A stretch of 64,000 nucleotides of DNA. It comes from Rheinheimera sediminis. GTDB lineage: Bacteria > Pseudomonadota > Gammaproteobacteria > Enterobacterales > Alteromonadaceae. The notes beneath the pieces were generated by a model that was not told where the DNA came from, made no database searches, and was given only the letters and a program-made list of their open reading frames with translations. The translations under genes and the position numbers were made by a program. Location of the stretch: NCBI RefSeq assembly GCF_004005375.1, contig NZ_RZUF01000002.1, forward strand, positions 1 through 64,000, given 5' to 3'. This document shows, piece by piece, positions 54,151 through 63,837 of the stretch (the first letter of the stretch is position 1; every line of letters starts with the position of its first letter).

Positions 54151-57009
54151 TTAAAAGCTACCCCGCAGGGATAAGGCATAACGTCTGTCACTGGCGTGAT
54201 AAGCGCTATAGTGATCACCGGAAGCCACCTGGCTCATAATATTTTTGTTGATGGTATTGCTCAGATTGTTTGCTTCTAAGGCAATGCTGTAGTGCTCGTT
54301 GATATCGTAGGAAATGGATGAATCCAGATAGCCTGCAGCGGCGTTGTAAACCGGCAGCTTCCATAACACTCCGGCGGTGTCGCCATTAAAGCCGTTGGCA
54401 CCAATAGAGGTCAGGTATTTATTCCGCCAGTTGTAAGCCAGACGGAAATGAAAGCCATTTTTCTCGTACATACCCACTAGGTTGTAGGAGTTTTTCGAGA
54501 TGCCAATATAGGGCATTTTGCCGTAACTACCGCCGTCTGTATCCACAGGCTGAGTCGTTAACTCTGTGTCGGTGGAACTGTCGATATAGGTATAGTTGGC
54601 TGACACACCAAAGCCATCAAAAGGCGCTGGCAGAGTGTTAAAAAAGTGGTTTAGGCTGATCTCAGCACCTTTTAACTTGGCTGAGCCTGCATTCACCGGC
54701 CGCTCCACCCGGTAATCATAGGGCTGGTAGCCGTCAGCCGCATAAGATTCCAATACAGTTTCTGTGGCTTTGTAACCATCAATATCTTTGGAGAATAAAG
54801 CCAGATAGGCCGAGTTACCTTCTTCGTAATACCACTCCAGCGACAGGTCGAATTGGGTCGACTCCATAGGGTTCAGGTAAGGGTTGTAATTCGAGCTGGA
54901 TGTCAGGTCATAATCATCTGCAGTCAGCGTATCCTTATCCTTACTTTCCTCTTTCACACTGGCGCTTAAACTCAGGTTCGCCGCAAGATCGCTGAAATCC
55001 GGCCGTGCCATAGCTTCAGCCGCAGCAAATCGGAGCAGCAGCTGCTCTGTCAGCTCAACTTTCAGGTTAAAGCTGGGCAGCACATTGGAGTAGTCATTTT
55101 CCGCCACTATGGGGCTGTAAGCACCTTCGCCAAAAAACTCTGACGTGCTGGGGAAGGTCAGATAACCGTTACCGCCGTTTTCTGTTTTAACATAGCGCAC
55201 ACCAAAATTACCACTGATCGGATAGCGCATATTGTCCAGGCTGTAGTCGGCCATGGCATAAACGGCATAGGTTTTTTCTGACTGATTGTTTTTGTACTGA
55301 TCGGCATCCAGACTGCGCTGCACCCAATACGCCCATTCACTGCCACTGCCATACACAAACTTGTCGTTTAAGCGGGCATAACTGTTCGGGTAATCCAGAG
55401 CGTAACTGACCACAGGCGCATAGACGTTGGCAGGGGAGCTGGTTTTACCATTAAAAAAGTTATCGAAGGTGTTTAAATGCAAGTCCTCGATAGCCGGAAC
55501 TTTATCCCCTGACACTATGTTCAGCCAGCCCGGTGCCAGTGGGCTCCAGTTGTAGCCTGTGTCTGCGTTATCGGATGAGGTATCACTAAAACGTGCACCA
55601 AATTTAACGGCTTTTAATAGCTCGCCACTGAGAAAATACTTGGTATCGGCCTGTACAGCCAGCATGTCGGCTTTGCGTTTATACAGCTGATCCATGGTGA
55701 AGTTCCAGGTGTAGTTGGCAGCATTCGCCAGATAAGCGCTGTCAGAATCTATAGAGGGCAGGCTGCCGGTTAAATCGACATCGATGTAAGGCACCAGTAC
55801 TTCTGTCGCGACTGTGGAGTCAAAACCTGAAGCATCAGATTTGACATATTGGGTCGAAGCAGAAAACTCCAGTTGCTCGTTGCTGAAGTAATACTTCAGT
55901 GAAAAGTCCTGAGTTTTGGCCTGTTGCGTCGACACCCGCACATCTGAACCCATGGGAATATTGTTCGGTTGATACAATCTGCCTTTTCGCAGTAACCCCT
56001 TGCTGTCAAATTTTGCATTTTCGTCAATTTGAATAGCTAAAGCGTCATTACCAACAAAGATGGCGTCTTCATTCCAGGTCATGTCGTAGTCGCTGCTGAA
56101 GTAGGTAAATACCAGTTGCTGATTTTCAGCAGGCTCCCATTGCAGTGCCAGGTATTGCCCCTCCCGCTCGCGGTTAAATTCCATAGTGCGCCAGTCGGCA
56201 CCGCGCGGTACATAAAGCTTTTCGCCTTCATGCCCTGCTAAGTCGGTGCGGGTAAAAAATGGTCGGATATACATGGAGTCGTTGCGGGTCGATAGCTCAG
56301 AAAAGGCCAGATCAGTCAGCAGGCCAATCTTGCCTATAGGCGAATCCCAGTTGTTACTGTACAAAAAGGAGTAGGCAGGTTTGGTTTCTTTTATTAAATC
56401 ACCGTAGTTAGCCGTGGTGCTGAACGCCAGTTTTTGGCCGTCATGATAAAAGGGCAGGCTAGTCTCCAAATCGACAGTACCACCTAAGCCACCTTCAATC
56501 TGGTCGGCTGTTGGGCTTTTGTAGACATTGACCGCATTGAGTAACTCAGGCGGCACGTCGCCAAAACTTAAGGTCCTGCCGCCATTGGCGCTAAAAGTGC
56601 TGCGGCCGTTTAATTCACTGCGTACCTGCGTCAAACCCCGCACTGCCACGCCATTACCTTCAACCGAAAAATGCTCCGGATCGTCTTTTGACATATAGCG
56701 GTCGATACTGACGCCAGCAACCCGTTGCAGAGTTTCTGTCACACTGCGATCGGGCAAAGCGCCCATATCGTCAGCGCTGATGCCATCCATGATTTTATTG
56801 GCATTCATTTTGGTTTCCTGAGCCGAGATAATACTAGATCTCATGCCTTTGACTTCAATGATTTCAATAGCATCAGTTTTTTCTTCCGCTTCTTCCTTGT
56901 CCTGCGCATAAGCGGAACCGGTTACAAATATGCCCAAACCAGTAAGCAAAGCTAAGGTAATTTTTGAAGGGCGAAATGTTAGTTTATTCGGGTATTCCTT
57001 GTCTTTCAT
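54151..57009 (-). CDS. TonB-dependent receptor of the xyloglucan locus
   Basis: A 952-residue outer-membrane transporter. A signal peptide (about 15-36, GSAYAQ) is followed by IEVKGMRSSIISAQETKMNA and ALPDRSVTETLQRVAGVSIDR, the start of the plug domain in the long carbohydrate-linked receptors of Alteromonadales and Xanthomonadales. The barrel ends in ALSLRGSF. Placed between GH95 and GH35 genes, it probably imports xyloglucan oligosaccharides. Gaps of about 130-140 bp on both sides may hold processing or regulatory sites. No SusD homologue is present, as expected outside Bacteroidota. Confidence 0.9.
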   Translation of the reverse strand: MKDKEYPNKLTFRPSKITLALLTGLGIFVTGSAYAQDKEEAEEKTDAIEIIEVKGMRSSIISAQETKMNANKIMDGISADDMGALPDRSVTETLQRVAGVSIDRYMSKDDPEHFSVEGNGVAVRGLTQVRSELNGRSTFSANGGRTLSFGDVPPELLNAVNVYKSPTADQIEGGLGGTVDLETSLPFYHDGQKLAFSTTANYGDLIKETKPAYSFLYSNNWDSPIGKIGLLTDLAFSELSTRNDSMYIRPFFTRTDLAGHEGEKLYVPRGADWRTMEFNREREGQYLALQWEPAENQQLVFTYFSSDYDMTWNEDAIFVGNDALAIQIDENAKFDSKGLLRKGRLYQPNNIPMGSDVRVSTQQAKTQDFSLKYYFSNEQLEFSASTQYVKSDASGFDSTVATEVLVPYIDVDLTGSLPSIDSDSAYLANAANYTWNFTMDQLYKRKADMLAVQADTKYFLSGELLKAVKFGARFSDTSSDNADTGYNWSPLAPGWLNIVSGDKVPAIEDLHLNTFDNFFNGKTSSPANVYAPVVSYALDYPNSYARLNDKFVYGSGSEWAYWVQRSLDADQYKNNQSEKTYAVYAMADYSLDNMRYPISGNFGVRYVKTENGGNGYLTFPSTSEFFGEGAYSPIVAENDYSNVLPSFNLKVELTEQLLLRFAAAEAMARPDFSDLAANLSLSASVKEESKDKDTLTADDYDLTSSSNYNPYLNPMESTQFDLSLEWYYEEGNSAYLALFSKDIDGYKATETVLESYAADGYQPYDYRVERPVNAGSAKLKGAEISLNHFFNTLPAPFDGFGVSANYTYIDSSTDTELTTQPVDTDGGSYGKMPYIGISKNSYNLVGMYEKNGFHFRLAYNWRNKYLTSIGANGFNGDTAGVLWKLPVYNAAAGYLDSSISYDINEHYSIALEANNLSNTINKNIMSQVASGDHYSAYHASDRRYALSLRGSF

Positions 57010-57151
57010 CTGTCTGTCCTCTTGTTATTTTAGTTGAGTGCAGAGTGTCTCCATTCAAGTCGAAAGTTTTTACAACAGGTGCGATACAACATAATTCTCA
57101 GGCAGCTATAAATTGAATGTCTTGTCTCTGAACTTATGGTTTTACTTATAT

Positions 57152-59590
57152 TTAAATGCGGCTGAGTCGATACAACTGACCAGCTACAGCATCAAATCTC
57201 AGGGTGCCATCCTGTTTAATCAGCGGCACCGACTTACCTTCTGTATCAGTCACCTGATAGTGCAGGGCAGAGTTTTGAATTCTTAATCTCAGCGACTGAT
57301 TATTTTTACTCTGCAGCTGCGCCGTTTTTAACTCTGAGTTTTGCCACTGCAGATCCAGTGTCACGGCGCCTCTGGCCCGCAAACCTGTGATCTGACCTTG
57401 AGGCCAACTGGCGGGTAGAGCAGGCAATAAGTGAATAGTCTGCTGATGGCTTTGCAGCAGCATTTCGGCTATTCCTGCTGTTGCGCCCAGGTTACCGTCA
57501 ATCTGAAAAGGTGGATGGGTATCCCATAAGTTGCTCAGCGTGCTGTGTTTCAGCAGTTCGGCCAGCATCTGATGCGCCTGATTGCCATCAAGCAAGCGCG
57601 CCCAAAAATTGATTTTCCAGGCCTTACTCCAGCCGGTATGGCCTTCGCCTCTGGCATTCAGGGAAACCCGGGCTGCTTCGGCGAGTTCAGGTGTCTGAAA
57701 CACCGAGATCTGATCGCCAGGATGCAAAGCGTACAAATGCGAAGCGTGGCGGTGCTTGCTGCTTTTATCGTCTATGTCCTGCTGCCATTCCTGCAATTGT
57801 CCCCAGGAACCAACACGTAATCCCGGATCCAGCTTCGCTAACACCTGCTGGATCCGCTGCTGATTGGCCTGATCACCCAGCAGTTCGGCTACCTTGCTGG
57901 TGCTGTGCAACAAATCAAAGACGATTTGCTGCGACATGGCCGCTCCTGCTGTGAACTGACCATGTTCGGGCGAATAGCTGGGGCTCACCAGATAGTTGCC
58001 TTGCTGGTTTTTTTGCAGTGCATCCAGCCAGAATTCAGTGGCACCCAGCATCAGCGGGTAAGCGCGCTGTTTTAAAAACTGCAGGTCCTGATTAAACAAA
58101 TAATGTTCGTAGTAGTGCCGCGCCATCCAGGCAGCAGCCTCGGGTTGCCAGAAAGCAGTGGGCCAGGCTATTAAGCCGGTAAAACCCCAGATATTGGTGT
58201 TGAGCAGCAGTGTCCAGCCATCGGCATTAAACAGCGTTTTGGCGCTGCGCTGGCCAGGCGCCACTAAGCTGTCGACAAAGTCGAATAAGGGCGGCAAAGT
58301 TTCGGTTAAATTGGTCGACTCAGCCAACCAATAATTCATTTGCAGATTGATATTAACGTGATAGTCCGACATCCAGGGCGCTACATCGTATTTATTCCAC
58401 ACGCCCTGCAGGTTGGCCGGCAAGGAGCCTGGTCTGGATGAGCTGATCAGTAAATAGCGGCCATAGTGAAAATATAAAGCTTCCAGCGCTCTGTCCTGCG
58501 CCTTGCTATTGCTGCTGCCGTAACCTTTTAACAAGGCCGGAGTGTCCAGGTTGCCAGCCTGACCTTGCACGTCAAAACTGACTCGGGCAAACAGCTTTTG
58601 GTAGTCCTGCAGATGCTGTTCCAGCAGCTGTGGGTAGCTGCTGGTGCTGAGCGCCGACAGCCTTTTGTCAACTTGAGGCAGCGCAGCCTCGCCTCTGTAA
58701 TCCGGGTAATGCTGGCGATAATTGGTGCTGGCGGCTACCACAAACCAGACTTCATCTGCGGCTGTAATAACCAGACTATGGGCTGTTTGGCGCAAGCTGC
58801 CATTGCTGTGCCGAACTTGCAAAGCAGTGGCGTACTGCAGGCCATTATCTTTTAAAGCACCACTTAAGCTGATTCGATTGTCTTGCAGACTCAGCACTTT
58901 ACTGCGGTTTTCTGCTGTGGTCAGGCTCAGTTCTACATAAATTTTTGCCTTCTGATCGGCGTGCAAGCGGGTCACTATCACCTGATCCGGATAACTGACA
59001 AAATAGTCGCGCTGATAGCGCACGCCTTGTTCGATATAACTGACAGTGGCCACAGCCCGCTTTAAGTCCAAAGTGCGCTGATACTCTTTGATATCTTCAG
59101 CCTTATGGGCAAAGCGCATTTGTACCGTCGCGAAATTCTGATAACTGCCGTAACCGCTGTAGTCTCTGCCCAGGCTTTTTGCCACAAGCTCCGGCGTCAG
59201 TTGTCCCGCTGTGGTTAATTGCTGCTGTACTGCCGCCAGTTGTTTTGGATAGGCGCCGTTGTCGGCGGGTAAACCAAAATCGTAACCTTCTTTGCCTGCT
59301 TTACCTTCTTTGCTGCCAGGCCCGCCAGTCCAGAGTGTTTTTTCGGCAAACTGCAGCTCATCTGTCTCAATAGCTCCCATCACATTAGCGCCTAAAGCGC
59401 CATTGCCAATGGGCAAAGATTCGCTCTCCCAATCCTGAGCTGGCGTTCTAAAAACTATAGATAAGTCCTGTGCCTGAGTGCAAAGGGGCAGCAAAGTACA
59501 AAGCAACAGCAGAGCCAGGATCCAGACATCAGGCTTTAACTTCAATGGCTGCACCAAAGCTGTTAAGGCGCAGTGGTTCATTGGCGACAT
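57152..59590 (-). CDS. GH95 alpha-L-fucosidase
   Basis: An 812-residue secreted or periplasmic enzyme (signal peptide about 23-41, CTQAQ). Family GH95 blocks: WESESLPIGNGALGANVMG at the N-terminus, NLQGVWNKYDVAPWMSDYHV with the INLQMNYW asparagines that activate water, the putative acid Glu in SPSYSPEHGQF (about residue 542) and FQIDGNLGATAGIAEML. Expected to remove alpha-1,2-fucose from fucosylated xyloglucan. First gene of the minus-strand locus; GGAG lies about 8 nt before ATG 59590. Confidence 0.92.
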   Translation of the reverse strand: MSPMNHCALTALVQPLKLKPDVWILALLLLCTLLPLCTQAQDLSIVFRTPAQDWESESLPIGNGALGANVMGAIETDELQFAEKTLWTGGPGSKEGKAGKEGYDFGLPADNGAYPKQLAAVQQQLTTAGQLTPELVAKSLGRDYSGYGSYQNFATVQMRFAHKAEDIKEYQRTLDLKRAVATVSYIEQGVRYQRDYFVSYPDQVIVTRLHADQKAKIYVELSLTTAENRSKVLSLQDNRISLSGALKDNGLQYATALQVRHSNGSLRQTAHSLVITAADEVWFVVAASTNYRQHYPDYRGEAALPQVDKRLSALSTSSYPQLLEQHLQDYQKLFARVSFDVQGQAGNLDTPALLKGYGSSNSKAQDRALEALYFHYGRYLLISSSRPGSLPANLQGVWNKYDVAPWMSDYHVNINLQMNYWLAESTNLTETLPPLFDFVDSLVAPGQRSAKTLFNADGWTLLLNTNIWGFTGLIAWPTAFWQPEAAAWMARHYYEHYLFNQDLQFLKQRAYPLMLGATEFWLDALQKNQQGNYLVSPSYSPEHGQFTAGAAMSQQIVFDLLHSTSKVAELLGDQANQQRIQQVLAKLDPGLRVGSWGQLQEWQQDIDDKSSKHRHASHLYALHPGDQISVFQTPELAEAARVSLNARGEGHTGWSKAWKINFWARLLDGNQAHQMLAELLKHSTLSNLWDTHPPFQIDGNLGATAGIAEMLLQSHQQTIHLLPALPASWPQGQITGLRARGAVTLDLQWQNSELKTAQLQSKNNQSLRLRIQNSALHYQVTDTEGKSVPLIKQDGTLRFDAVAGQLYRLSRI

Positions 59591-60165
59591 CTCATTCTCC
59601 GCAGGACAAAATCTTTATGTTGTTGAAGCTGCAGCTATGCCACTGGGCACTATGCACCTTGATCCCTGATGAAGGGGGAAACTGGCACTGACTTTGGCAA
59701 AGAGCTGGTTCAACCGCCGCTCAGGCGCTCAATAGCCACTTTTTTTAATGAACCAAAGCTGCAATGAGATGTTGCTCAAGATCACGAAAATTGGTCGTGA
59801 AGGTCAGTTTTTTCAGTGAGTTAGATATCACAATCTCTTCAGAGATAAAGCCTGAGGCAGATCATTGCGCTATCAGACTAGCAGCGAGTCGCCGGATTAG
59901 GTTTTTATAAAATATGATAGAGGTGTTCAGTTTTTTCATTATCTGTGATGTAACCGAATGTCTTTTAGGGTTTTTAATAAGTAACTTATTTTAAATCAGT
60001 TACTTATCTTTTATCTTTTGAGTTTTTTATTTCAGACGTTTCGGGTTTTGTGTAACCGGATAGCAGGGGCGATAACCCCAGCCAGACGCGAGCTGACTGG
60101 GTGACACAGGAAGGAGTACAGTATCTAGCCTTTTTTATGAATCTCAAATTGAGTTTTACACTGAA
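59591..60165. other. Long gap upstream of the xyloglucan locus
   Basis: About 575 bp without a gene. The part near 59600-59750 should hold the promoter of the GH95-led operon. A hairpin CCCAGCCAG/CTGACTGGG (60077-60101, one mismatch) lies on the side of the PhoX gene end but lacks a T-run. No regulator gene is present. Confidence 0.4.
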
Positions 60166-62013
60166 TTAGCTCCCCACTACTTGGCCATCTTTACGATTGA
60201 TCACCACCACTGCAGGGCGTGGTGGCATTTTAGTGTCGAAGTCTGGCCAGCGGGTGGATGGGGCTTCAAAGCTGCTGCCTTGAGCCGGATGTTGTACCGA
60301 GCAGAAAAAGTGTTTGTCGTCAGGTGTAAAAAACGGACCGCAGATTTCAGAGCCAAGCGGCGCCCTTAAAAAGCGCTTCATTAACGCTCTGGATGCACCG
60401 CTGACATCACAAGCCCAAACACCCTCGGCTATATCAAAGTCTTCAGCGCCATCTGAGGTGACCCATAACCTGCCTTTGCTGTCAAAAGCGCAGTTATCAG
60501 GGCACGCCAGCCAGCTGTTTACTGCGGTCGCCGGGTGGTAGCTGGTACTTGGATCGTCGCGACGACCCGCCAGTAAAAACATATCCCAAGCAAAACTGGA
60601 TGAACTGTGATCACCTTTAGGCGGCACCAGTTCAACAATCTGGCCCGCTTTATTTTCAGCGCGCGGATTGGCTGGATTACGCTGTTCTGCTGTGCGATCG
60701 GCGTTTTTGGTCAGCATCACGTAAACCGCGCCATTGGCTGGATTGACTTCAACATCTTCCGGCCTGTCCATTGGCGTTGCGCCCAGTAAATCTGCTGCTT
60801 TGCGTACATCGATGACCACATCGGCCTGACTGTGAAAACCATTGGCTGCGGTCAATGGGCCTTGGCCAAACACCAGCGGTAACCAGTCTACTGTGCCGTC
60901 GGCATCAAAGCGGGCACAATACAAAGTGCCTTGATCTAATAAATCCAGATTGGCGGCTCTGTTGTCGGCTTGATAGCGATTTGTTGAGATGAATTTATAC
61001 AGGTACTCAAATTTCTGATCATCGCCCATATAGGCCACCACACGGCCATCCTGATTGATATAGACATTGGCACCTTCGTGTTTAAAGCGACCGAGGGCGG
61101 TACGTTTTTTTGGCACTGAAGTGGGATCGTAAGGGTCTATTTCGACTATCCAGCCCATATGGAAGCTTTCATTCGGCTCTTGGGCTAAATCCCAGCGAGG
61201 GTAGTGTTTAGCCCAGCTTTTTTGCGCTTTTTCCTCCATACCAAAACGTGTCAGGCTGGCCTGTTCTTTGCTCTGGCTAAAATCACCGGCAAACATCGAA
61301 TCAATGTTTTCTTCCCCCGTCAGCACTGTACCCCAAGGTGTGACGCCACCAGCGCAGTTGCCGTAGGTGCCAAGGGTATGAACGCCATCTTTTGAAATTG
61401 CTGTTTTTAAACGGTCACTGCCTGCCGCCGGGCCATTGATCGTCATTGGGGTCAGTGGTGTGATGCGTCTGGTGTAAACGGAGTTTTTTTTCTGTTGCCA
61501 TTGGCCGTTTTGATAATTAATTTCAACCACAGACAAACCATGGGCGGCAATGTCAGTATCTGTTTGCGCTTTATCCAACGCTGTATCTGCAGGAGAACCT
61601 GGCCACATAATTTCCGGTACAGTGTATTCGTGGTTCACCACCAAAAGACCATGGTTTGAATTGGTGCTGCCCAGAGGTAAAGATAAAAAGCCAATAAAGT
61701 CGTTATTAAAACCAAACTGTTGCTGCTGTTTTTCTGCTGTTTGTGCAGCTGGATCAAAAGCCGGGCCATTGCTAAATAAAGGCTCGCCCCATTTCAACAA
61801 CACTTGTGCCTGATAACCTGCCGGTACTTCGAGGTTGGGTGTCATTTGATGGCTTTGTTCGCTGAAGGTTAAGCTCGATTGCACAGCTTGCGTCTGGTTT
61901 GGTGTTAAGGCAAAAGCTGGCAGACTGCTGGTCAGTGCTAAAGCGCTGCTGGCTTTTAAAAAATCACGCCGCGACAAAGCGCCTGCCAGTACTTCTGAAA
62001 AGTGTTTAGACAT
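60166..62013 (-). CDS. PhoX family protein (DUF839), Tat-exported
   Basis: A protein of about 615 residues. A twin-arginine signal SRRDFLKASSALAL is at the N-terminus. DUF839 blocks include NHEYTVPEIMW, GNCAGGVTPWGTVLTGEEN (about residue 220, metal-binding region), NPANGAVYVMLT and DNCAFDSKGRLWVTSDG. PhoX enzymes are Ca/Fe-dependent alkaline phosphatases, but many DUF839 members are uncharacterised. ATG 62013 is preferred to 62076 because CGGAG precedes it at 6 nt and it places the Tat motif near the start. Single gene; no Pho-box searched for or claimed. Confidence 0.87.
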   Translation of the reverse strand: MSKHFSEVLAGALSRRDFLKASSALALTSSLPAFALTPNQTQAVQSSLTFSEQSHQMTPNLEVPAGYQAQVLLKWGEPLFSNGPAFDPAAQTAEKQQQQFGFNNDFIGFLSLPLGSTNSNHGLLVVNHEYTVPEIMWPGSPADTALDKAQTDTDIAAHGLSVVEINYQNGQWQQKKNSVYTRRITPLTPMTINGPAAGSDRLKTAISKDGVHTLGTYGNCAGGVTPWGTVLTGEENIDSMFAGDFSQSKEQASLTRFGMEEKAQKSWAKHYPRWDLAQEPNESFHMGWIVEIDPYDPTSVPKKRTALGRFKHEGANVYINQDGRVVAYMGDDQKFEYLYKFISTNRYQADNRAANLDLLDQGTLYCARFDADGTVDWLPLVFGQGPLTAANGFHSQADVVIDVRKAADLLGATPMDRPEDVEVNPANGAVYVMLTKNADRTAEQRNPANPRAENKAGQIVELVPPKGDHSSSSFAWDMFLLAGRRDDPSTSYHPATAVNSWLACPDNCAFDSKGRLWVTSDGAEDFDIAEGVWACDVSGASRALMKRFLRAPLGSEICGPFFTPDDKHFFCSVQHPAQGSSFEAPSTRWPDFDTKMPPRPAVVVINRKDGQVVGS

Positions 62014-62076
62014 GATGAACTCCGGTGACAGTTTGTCCGCTAGAACAAAACTAGCAAAATTGCGGATAGAAAACAT

Positions 62077-62089
62077 GTGATAGTATCAC
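62077..62089. promoter_or_regulatory. Short perfect palindrome between divergent genes
   Basis: GTGATA-G-TATCAC lies in the region between the PhoX gene and the DGPF gene, 63 bp before the PhoX start. It could be an operator; short palindromes also occur by chance. Confidence 0.3.
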
Positions 62090-62230
62090 GTTGAATAAGA
62101 CATAAATGTGACAGCCTCTACTCCTTGGCACTTAGCAGAAAAATATTTTCCGTTTGCTTGTCGGTTTGCTTATGGTTGAATTGTCATCAAGGTGAAGTAC
62201 TTAGTTATTGAATCACCCAAGGAGCAACAG

Positions 62231-62608
62231 ATGCGTTATTCACTTTTACTCAACTGTTACGAAGCTGAACCAGGAGCTATCGATCCTGAAATGGCAAAGC
62301 AATTTATGGCAGCTTTTGATTTATATGCCAAAGATCTGGAAAAAGCCGGAGTGCTGGTCGCAGCAGAGGTGCTGCAACCCTCGGCACATTCCACCACTTT
62401 GACCTTACGTCATGGCCATTTACAAATTCAGGATGGGCCTTTTGCTGATACCAAGGAGCAATTGGCAGGCATTTTTGTGATTGATGTGGCCGACATGGAT
62501 CAGGCACTGAAATGGGCAGAACAATGTCCTGGCGCTCAGTATGGTGTGATGGAAATTCGCCCTGCAGCAACGGCTTACATTGCCGGACAATGGCAGTCCT
62601 TCCTTTAA
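62231..62608 (+). CDS. DGPF/YCII-domain protein
   Basis: A protein of about 125 residues of the YCII-related (DGPF) family, with the name-giving motif as LQIQDGPFADTKEQLAGIFVID. The fold is a dimeric ferredoxin-like barrel. ATG 62231 is preferred to 62192 because AAGGAG lies 6 nt before it. Its stop overlaps the start of the sigma factor gene (TAATG). DGPF genes are the standard partners of ECF42 sigma factors, so a signalling or protective role in that module is likely, though its biochemical job is unknown. Confidence 0.88.
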   Translation: MRYSLLLNCYEAEPGAIDPEMAKQFMAAFDLYAKDLEKAGVLVAAEVLQPSAHSTTLTLRHGHLQIQDGPFADTKEQLAGIFVIDVADMDQALKWAEQCPGAQYGVMEIRPAATAYIAGQWQSFL

Positions 62609-63837
62609 TGCCTCATGTCAGTATTGAGCTGATAGCCCGCCACAGCCATGGCAGGCTGTTGGCTCTGCTGCTGAGTAAAAATGCCGACATTATGGCCGCT
62701 GAAGATGCGCTGGCTGAGGCCTTTGCTCAGGCTGTCCGCTGTTGGCCAGAGCAGGGCACGCCAACCAAGCCTGAAGCCTGGCTATACAGAGTGGCCAGCA
62801 ACTGGCTGATCAATCAATACCGCTCAGGACATAGCCACTACACTGAAACCACAGCCGATCTGTCTGAACTTGCTGATGCCGCTATGACCGAGTCAGAGCA
62901 GTTATCTACGCCTTTTCCAGACAGGCGCTTAGCACTGCTGTTCGTCTGCGCTCATCCGGCCATAGACCCTGCAGTGCGTACACCCCTGATGTTGCAAACC
63001 ATATTGGGTTTGAATGCCAGTCGTATAGCTTTGGCGTATTCAGTACCTGAGACCAGCATGACGCAGCGTTTGGTCAGGGCCAAAAGGCGTATCCGCGATT
63101 TGCTGATCCCTTTTATTCTGCCGGAAAAACCGCAATTATCTGAACGGCTCTCAGACGTATTGGAAGCCATTTATGGTGCTTACGCTATTGATTGGCTGGA
63201 GCCTGGTGAGGACGATTCTGCTGTTTCTTTGGCGGACGAGGCCTTGTATTTAGCAGGTTTAATGACAGAACTGCTGGCGGAGCAAGCTGAAGTATGGGGT
63301 TTGCTGTCGCTCTTGTGTTTTTCTATGGCAAGACAGCCCGGTCGTTTGACAAGCACTATGGAATTTGTACCGCTGGATCAACAAAACTGTCGGATGTGGG
63401 ATCACAAGCTGGTCGCTCAGGCGGAGGGTTTTTTACGTAAAGCTCATAGCCTCGGGCCCATGGGGCGTTTTCAATTGGAAGCCGCTATTCAATCGGCTCA
63501 TTCTGTGGTGCTGTATCAGCAAAAAGTGGACTGGCAGGTGCTACGAACTTTGTACTTGGGACTGTTGAAGATAGCCCCTTCTTTAGGCGCGAAAGTCGCG
63601 TTAGCCGTCAGTATTTATCAGCTTGAAGGCACAAAAGAGGCGTTAATTTATCTGGACTCCATCAAGGATCCGCAGATGGCCTGCTTTCAGCCCTGGTGGG
63701 CAACCCAAGCCTTTTTACTCAGCGAAGACGGACAAAAAGAGCAAGCAAAATTGGCTTATGCTCAGGCTATTCAACTGACAAAACAGCCTGGTTTAAGTCA
63801 GTATTTACAGGCAAAAGCTGCAGCGCTTGAGCTCTAA
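62608..63837 (+). CDS. ECF42-type RNA polymerase sigma factor with C-terminal extension
   Basis: A protein of about 409 residues. Sigma region 2 (about 5-75; AEDALAEAFAQAVRCWPEQG, PEAWLYRVASNWLINQYR) and region 4 (about 110-165; TILGLNASRIALAYSVPETSMTQRLVRAKRRI) are followed by a helical TPR-like extension of about 200 residues, the hallmark of ECF42 proteins, which lack a classical anti-sigma factor. ATG 62608 overlaps the stop of the DGPF gene; ATG 62590 is also in frame. TGTCGG at 62159-62164 upstream of the DGPF gene resembles the reported ECF42 -35 element. Confidence 0.87.
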   Translation: MPHVSIELIARHSHGRLLALLLSKNADIMAAEDALAEAFAQAVRCWPEQGTPTKPEAWLYRVASNWLINQYRSGHSHYTETTADLSELADAAMTESEQLSTPFPDRRLALLFVCAHPAIDPAVRTPLMLQTILGLNASRIALAYSVPETSMTQRLVRAKRRIRDLLIPFILPEKPQLSERLSDVLEAIYGAYAIDWLEPGEDDSAVSLADEALYLAGLMTELLAEQAEVWGLLSLLCFSMARQPGRLTSTMEFVPLDQQNCRMWDHKLVAQAEGFLRKAHSLGPMGRFQLEAAIQSAHSVVLYQQKVDWQVLRTLYLGLLKIAPSLGAKVALAVSIYQLEGTKEALIYLDSIKDPQMACFQPWWATQAFLLSEDGQKEQAKLAYAQAIQLTKQPGLSQYLQAKAAALEL

